From assembly GCA_902767065.1 (NCBI GenBank), contig CACXFW010000027.1, positions 1 through 8,362 of the forward strand: a stretch of 8,362 nt of DNA, read 5' to 3'. A model generated the notes under the pieces. It was not told the DNA's origin, searched no databases, and saw only the letters and a list, made by a program, of their open reading frames with translations. The DNA is from an uncultured Lachnospiraceae bacterium. GTDB lineage: Bacteria; Bacillota; Clostridia; Lachnospirales; Lachnospiraceae. Shown here piece after piece: positions 5,234 through 8,362 of this stretch. A program made the position numbers and the translations under genes. Each line of letters opens with the position of its first letter. Position 1 is the first letter of the stretch.

Positions 5234-6693
5234 GAAAGCTGATTACACCGATCTATCTTCGCGGCGGGAAGGCCGTAGTCTCACTCACGGATGCGTCTGT
5301 ATTCGGGGATGGCGACGCGGTCAGGCTGGCGGAGGATTCCTCCAACAGGGGGGCTGACATTCTGATGATCTTTGACCAGTCTGATTCGGATGAGGAGCAT
5401 GAGATCTGCCTGACGCTGATGAGAAAGATGGCGCGCCTGTCCGATGCCCAGATGTGGGGCGCCGGAAATGTGAAGCGCGTCGAGGATGTAAAGAAGATTC
5501 TCTACGCGGGCTGCAGGAAAGCGGTCCTGAACGCGTCGAAACCCTCCAACCTTCAGATGCTGGAGGAGGTATCGAAGCGTTTCGGCCGGGAGAAGATTGC
5601 GGTCTGTGTCACGCAAAGCGACGTGAAGACCCTCTCCGCCGCTCAGCTTCTCCAGATCGGACAGTATGCCCAGGACCTGATCTTTCTTGCCGGGGATCTT
5701 CCGCAGCTTGAGAAGGACCTTAAGGGTGTTCTGGAGTTATTCGCTTCGCCGGATGCCGCAGCGCCGGATACCGCAGTTCCGGAAGAGGAAGAGAATAAGA
5801 CAGACGAGGCCGGGGTATCTTCCGTGACGGACAGAGCGCAGGCAGAAGACGCCGCCTCTTCGGCGAAGGAACGAAACAGCCGGGCAGGAATCCCCTCCAT
5901 CAGCGCAATCATTTCTCTTGCCAGCCTGTCTGATCCCGCTCAGCGAAAGATCCTGAAAAACAGCTGCATCGAAGGGATCGGAGGCGCATTTACCCAGGGA
6001 AGGGATGCCGGACTGATGGAGATCAAGGCGGTCCTGAAGCAGGACGGGATGGAAACGAATCTTTTTAAGAGCGCGTTTTCCTGGGACGATCTGAAGACCG
6101 GCGCGGACGGGCTTATTCCGGTCGTGGTACAGGACAACAGCAATGAAGAAGTCCTGATGGTCGCGTACATGAACCGGGAGGCCTTCGAGAAGACCATACA
6201 GACCGGCGTGATGACCTACTGGTCAAGATCCAGACACAAGCTGTGGGTGAAAGGCCAGACCAGCGGGCACTACCAGTATCTGAAGGAGCTTCGGGTGGAC
6301 TGCGACAACGATACGCTTCTTTCGCGTGTCGCCCAGGTAGGCGCGGCCTGTCATACCGGAAACCGCAGCTGCTTTTACCGGACCGCACTCAGGAAGGATA
6401 CCCCCCTCCGCAATCCGATGAAGGTGTTTGAGGATGTGTATGCAACGATCGAGGACCGCAGGATCAATCCGAAGGAAGGCTCGTATACGAATTACCTTTT
6501 TGAGAAAGGGATCGACAAGATCCTGAAAAAATGCGGGGAGGAGGCGTCCGAGATTATCATCGCCGCCAAGAACCCGAACCCTGAGGAGGTAAAGTACGAG
6601 ATGGCAGACTTCCTGTATCACATGATGGTACTGATGTCCGAGCAGGGAATCACCTGGGAGGATATCGCGCAGGAGCTTGCAAACAGGGAGTGA
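5227..6693 (+). CDS. hisIE: HisF-like pseudo-barrel fused to phosphoribosyl-AMP cyclohydrolase and phosphoribosyl-ATP diphosphatase
   Basis: This 488-residue fusion should carry out the second and third steps of histidine synthesis: pyrophosphate removal from phosphoribosyl-ATP (HisE) and ring opening of phosphoribosyl-AMP (HisI). The HisI domain is about 284-388. It has DCDND (358-362) with D358, D360 and D362 as likely Mg ligands, and C359, C375 and C382 as likely zinc ligands in the [10 protein letters not shown] segment. The HisE domain is about 398-488, with [20 protein letters not shown] (434-442) and [14 protein letters not shown]. Residues 1-280 resemble a complete HisF/HisA barrel: [13 protein letters not shown] at strand 1, [18 protein letters not shown] around strand 3, DLIFLAG at strand 6, and a strand 7-8 region at 221-280. 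The HisF catalytic Asp of strand 1 is replaced by Y10 and that of strand 5 by about T129. An acidic, Ala-rich linker (174-218) sits between helix 6 and strand 7. I infer a structural or regulatory role for this part. The start codon lies in the last unit of the upstream repeat. Confidence 0.93.
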   Translation: MLRKLITPIYLRGGKAVVSLTDASVFGDGDAVRLAEDSSNRGADILMIFDQSDSDEEHEICLTLMRKMARLSDAQMWGAGNVKRVEDVKKILYAGCRKAVLNASKPSNLQMLEEVSKRFGREKIAVCVTQSDVKTLSAAQLLQIGQYAQDLIFLAGDLPQLEKDLKGVLELFASPDAAAPDTAVPEEEENKTDEAGVSSVTDRAQAEDAASSAKERNSRAGIPSISAIISLASLSDPAQRKILKNSCIEGIGGAFTQGRDAGLMEIKAVLKQDGMETNLFKSAFSWDDLKTGADGLIPVVVQDNSNEEVLMVAYMNREAFEKTIQTGVMTYWSRSRHKLWVKGQTSGHYQYLKELRVDCDNDTLLSRVAQVGAACHTGNRSCFYRTALRKDTPLRNPMKVFEDVYATIEDRRINPKEGSYTNYLFEKGIDKILKKCGEEASEIIIAAKNPNPEEVKYEMADFLYHMMVLMSEQGITWEDIAQELANRE

Positions 6694-6711
6694 CGAGGGC
6701 CGCATACCAGG

Positions 6712-6740
6712 TTGACATCAGTCGCAAAAATCATGATAAT
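6712..6740 (+). promoter_or_regulatory. Predicted sigma-A promoter of leuA
   Basis: TTGACA (6712-6717), a 17-base spacer and GATAAT (6735-6740, five of six matches) form a near-consensus promoter 18 bases after the hisIE stop. Transcription would start near 6747, leaving a leader of about 44 bases. That is too short for a T-box or leucine attenuator. The bases around the -35 element (AGGTTGACA) equal those of the his promoter at 1040-1047. No intrinsic terminator separates the units, so his transcripts may read through into leuA. Confidence 0.75.
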
Positions 6741-6754
6741 CTGATAGGAATATC

Positions 6755-6762
6755 GCAATTGC
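6755..6762. promoter_or_regulatory. Short palindrome in the leuA leader, weak operator candidate
   Basis: GCAATTGC is an 8-bp perfect palindrome just downstream of the predicted leuA transcription start. It is short enough to occur by chance and is unlike the 18-bp palindrome before hisZ. A regulatory role is only a possibility. Confidence 0.15.
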
Positions 6763-6790
6763 ACATGAATAACGGAGGTACCCGAACATT

Positions 6791-8362
6791 ATGATGGACC
6801 ATACCAAATACCAGAAGCAGTTCTTCAATCCGCCTGTCATCAACATGAATTGGGCGAAGAAGGATTCTATAGACAAAGCACCGATCTGGTGCTCAGTGGA
6901 TCTTCGTGACGGAAACCAGGCGCTCGTCGTGCCGATGGATCTGGAAACGAAGCTCAGGTTCTTCCGGCTTCTGGTACAGATCGGATTCAAGGAAATTGAG
7001 GTCGGCTTCCCGGCCGCGTCCGAGACCGAATATGAATTTCTCCGTGCTCTGATCGAACGGAATATGGTACCGGATGATGTCACGCTTCAGGTTCTCACCC
7101 AGTCCCGCGACCATATTATCCGCAGGACCTTCGAGGCACTGAAGGGATGTAAGAACGCGATCGTCCATGTCTACAATTCGACCTCCCTGGCGCAAAGAGA
7201 GCAGGTCTTCCACATGGACAAGGAGCAGATCCTTCAGATCGCGGTGGACGGCGCCACGCTTCTGAAGAAGCTGACGGAGGAAGCGGGAGAGAAATACCGT
7301 TTCGAATACAGCCCGGAGTCCTTTACGGGAACCGAACCGGAATACGCGCTCGAGGTGTGCAACGCTGTGCTCGACGTCTGGAAGCCGACCGCGGACCGCA
7401 AGGCCATCATCAACCTGCCGTCGACCGTGCAGCTCAGCATGCCGCATGTCTACGCCAACCAGATCGAATACATGTCGGATAACCTGAAGTACCGCGACAG
7501 TGTCGTTTTGTCCCTGCATCCGCACAATGACCGGGGAACCGGAGTGGCGGACGCGGAGATGGGCCTTCTTGCAGGCGCCGACCGGATCGAGGGAACGATC
7601 TTCGGAAACGGCGAGCGCACCGGCAATGTGGATGTTGTCACACTTGCCCTGAATATGTACAGCCAGGGCGTGGATCCTGAGCTGAACTTTAACGACATGC
7701 TGGATATCGTCAGCAAGTTCGAGGAATACACCCGCATGGATCTCGACCCGAGGAGCCCGTACGGCGGATCGCTTGTGTTCGCGGCGTTCTCCGGATCCCA
7801 TCAGGACGCGATCGCGAAGGGCATGAAGTACCATCAGGAAAATGGCCTGAAGACCTGGACGGTTCCGTATATCCCGATCGATCCGACCGACATCGGCCGC
7901 AACTACGACGGAGACGTCATCCGCATCAACAGCCAGTCCGGAAAGGGCGGAGTCGCGTTTATCCTCGAGCATCATTTCGGACTGCGCCTGCCCAAGCTCA
8001 TGCGCGAGGCAGTCAGCTACGCGGTCAAGGCCGAGTCCGACCACGAGCACAGAGAGCTTACGCCGGATCAGATCTTCGAGCTGTTTATCGACCGCTTCGA
8101 GGATGTCAACCGTCCGTACAGCATTTCCGAGGTGCACTTCAAGCAGCATAACGGAATCATCGCGACCGTCACCACCCAGTACAAGGGAGAGTCGCGCGAG
8201 GTCATGGCCTCCGGAAACGGCCGCCTGAATGCTGTCGCGAACGCGCTGATGAAGTACTACCGGCTGGACTTCAATCTCGAGGTCTACGAGGAGCACGCGC
8301 TTGAGAAATCCTCCTCTTCGCGCGCGATCGCCTATGTCGGCATCCGCAGCCCGAAGACGGAG
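6791..8362 (+). CDS. leuA: 2-isopropylmalate synthase (3' truncated by window end)
   Basis: LeuA condenses acetyl-CoA with 2-oxoisovalerate to form 2-isopropylmalate, the first committed step of leucine synthesis. The 524 visible residues have no stop. The family of this type is about 550-560 residues long, so the final few dozen are missing. The catalytic DRE-TIM barrel is about 30-320, with CSVDLRDGNQAL (34-45, metal ligand D40), EIEVGFPAASETE (68-80), LHPHNDRGTG (242-251, ligands H243 and H245) and GTIFGNGERTGNVD (268-281). A linker with GGVAFILEHHFG (386-397) leads into the C-terminal domain that usually mediates leucine feedback (from about 440, cut off here). The overall layout is the longer type-2 LeuA. 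GGAGGT at 6774-6779 is a strong ribosome binding site 11 bases before the ATG at 6791. A second ATG at 6794 is possible but more distant. A separate promoter precedes it. Confidence 0.96.
   Translation, partial: MMDHTKYQKQFFNPPVINMNWAKKDSIDKAPIWCSVDLRDGNQALVVPMDLETKLRFFRLLVQIGFKEIEVGFPAASETEYEFLRALIERNMVPDDVTLQVLTQSRDHIIRRTFEALKGCKNAIVHVYNSTSLAQREQVFHMDKEQILQIAVDGATLLKKLTEEAGEKYRFEYSPESFTGTEPEYALEVCNAVLDVWKPTADRKAIINLPSTVQLSMPHVYANQIEYMSDNLKYRDSVVLSLHPHNDRGTGVADAEMGLLAGADRIEGTIFGNGERTGNVDVVTLALNMYSQGVDPELNFNDMLDIVSKFEEYTRMDLDPRSPYGGSLVFAAFSGSHQDAIAKGMKYHQENGLKTWTVPYIPIDPTDIGRNYDGDVIRINSQSGKGGVAFILEHHFGLRLPKLMREAVSYAVKAESDHEHRELTPDQIFELFIDRFEDVNRPYSISEVHFKQHNGIIATVTTQYKGESREVMASGNGRLNAVANALMKYYRLDFNLEVYEEHALEKSSSSRAIAYVGIRSPKTE

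Noticed and set aside
4940..5242. A + strand 100-codon open frame running from inside hisB through the repeat array, with a repetitive His/Lys-rich peptide
   Set aside because: It starts inside hisB in another frame, and the repeat unit length is not a multiple of three, so the peptide pattern follows from the DNA repeat rather than protein selection.
5227..6066. Functional HisF (imidazole-glycerol-phosphate synthase cyclase) domain
   Set aside because: Both catalytic aspartate positions appear substituted (Y10 and about T129) and the strand-7 phosphate loop has lost its glycines.
6893..8296. Long minus-strand open frame (467 codons) opposite leuA
   Set aside because: It lies wholly antisense to a strongly conserved LeuA, encodes nothing recognisable and is Val/Asp/Arg-rich in the way expected from the complement of a GC-rich coding gene.

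Overview
The window looks like part of a Clostridia chromosome, most likely a Lachnospiraceae-type gut anaerobe with a moderately GC-rich genome. The evidence is a short-form HisG that needs HisZ, a Firmicutes-type RecU resolvase, a barrel-HisI-HisE fusion that I recall from Lachnospiraceae, consensus sigma-A promoters and GGAGG-like ribosome binding sites. All genes lie on the + strand, and there is no gene-free stretch longer than about 175 bases.

Layout: (1) positions 1-474 hold the 3' end of an RluA-family pseudouridine synthase gene, followed after 2 bases by recU (477-1025). (2) Positions 1026-1150 hold a strong promoter (TTGACA, 17 bp, TAAGAT) and an 18-bp perfect palindrome that could be an operator. 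(3) Positions 1151-6693 hold a histidine operon in the order hisZ, hisG, hisD, hisB, and a fused HisF-like/HisI/HisE gene. (4) A second strong promoter at 6712-6740 serves leuA (6791 to the window end), a 2-isopropylmalate synthase that lacks its last few dozen residues here.

The his genes cover the first three steps (HisG with HisZ; HisE and HisI fused in one protein), the dehydratase step (HisB) and the last two oxidations (HisD). hisA, hisH, hisF, hisC and the histidinol-phosphatase are absent from the window and must lie elsewhere if the pathway is complete. The N-terminal 280 residues of the fused protein look like an entire HisF/HisA-type barrel that has lost both catalytic aspartates, so it is probably not a working HisF.

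The most unusual feature is between the genes. Three successive gaps in the his operon each carry a different short tandem repeat: about 22 bp in hisG-hisD, about 41 bp in hisD-hisB and about 22 bp in hisB-hisIE. All three arrays include the edge of a neighbouring gene: the last hisG codons, the hisD stop codon, or the hisIE ribosome binding site and start. The hisB-hisIE array is the most striking. It is seven copies of a translation-initiation-like unit in two alternating variants, and only the last copy has an ATG.
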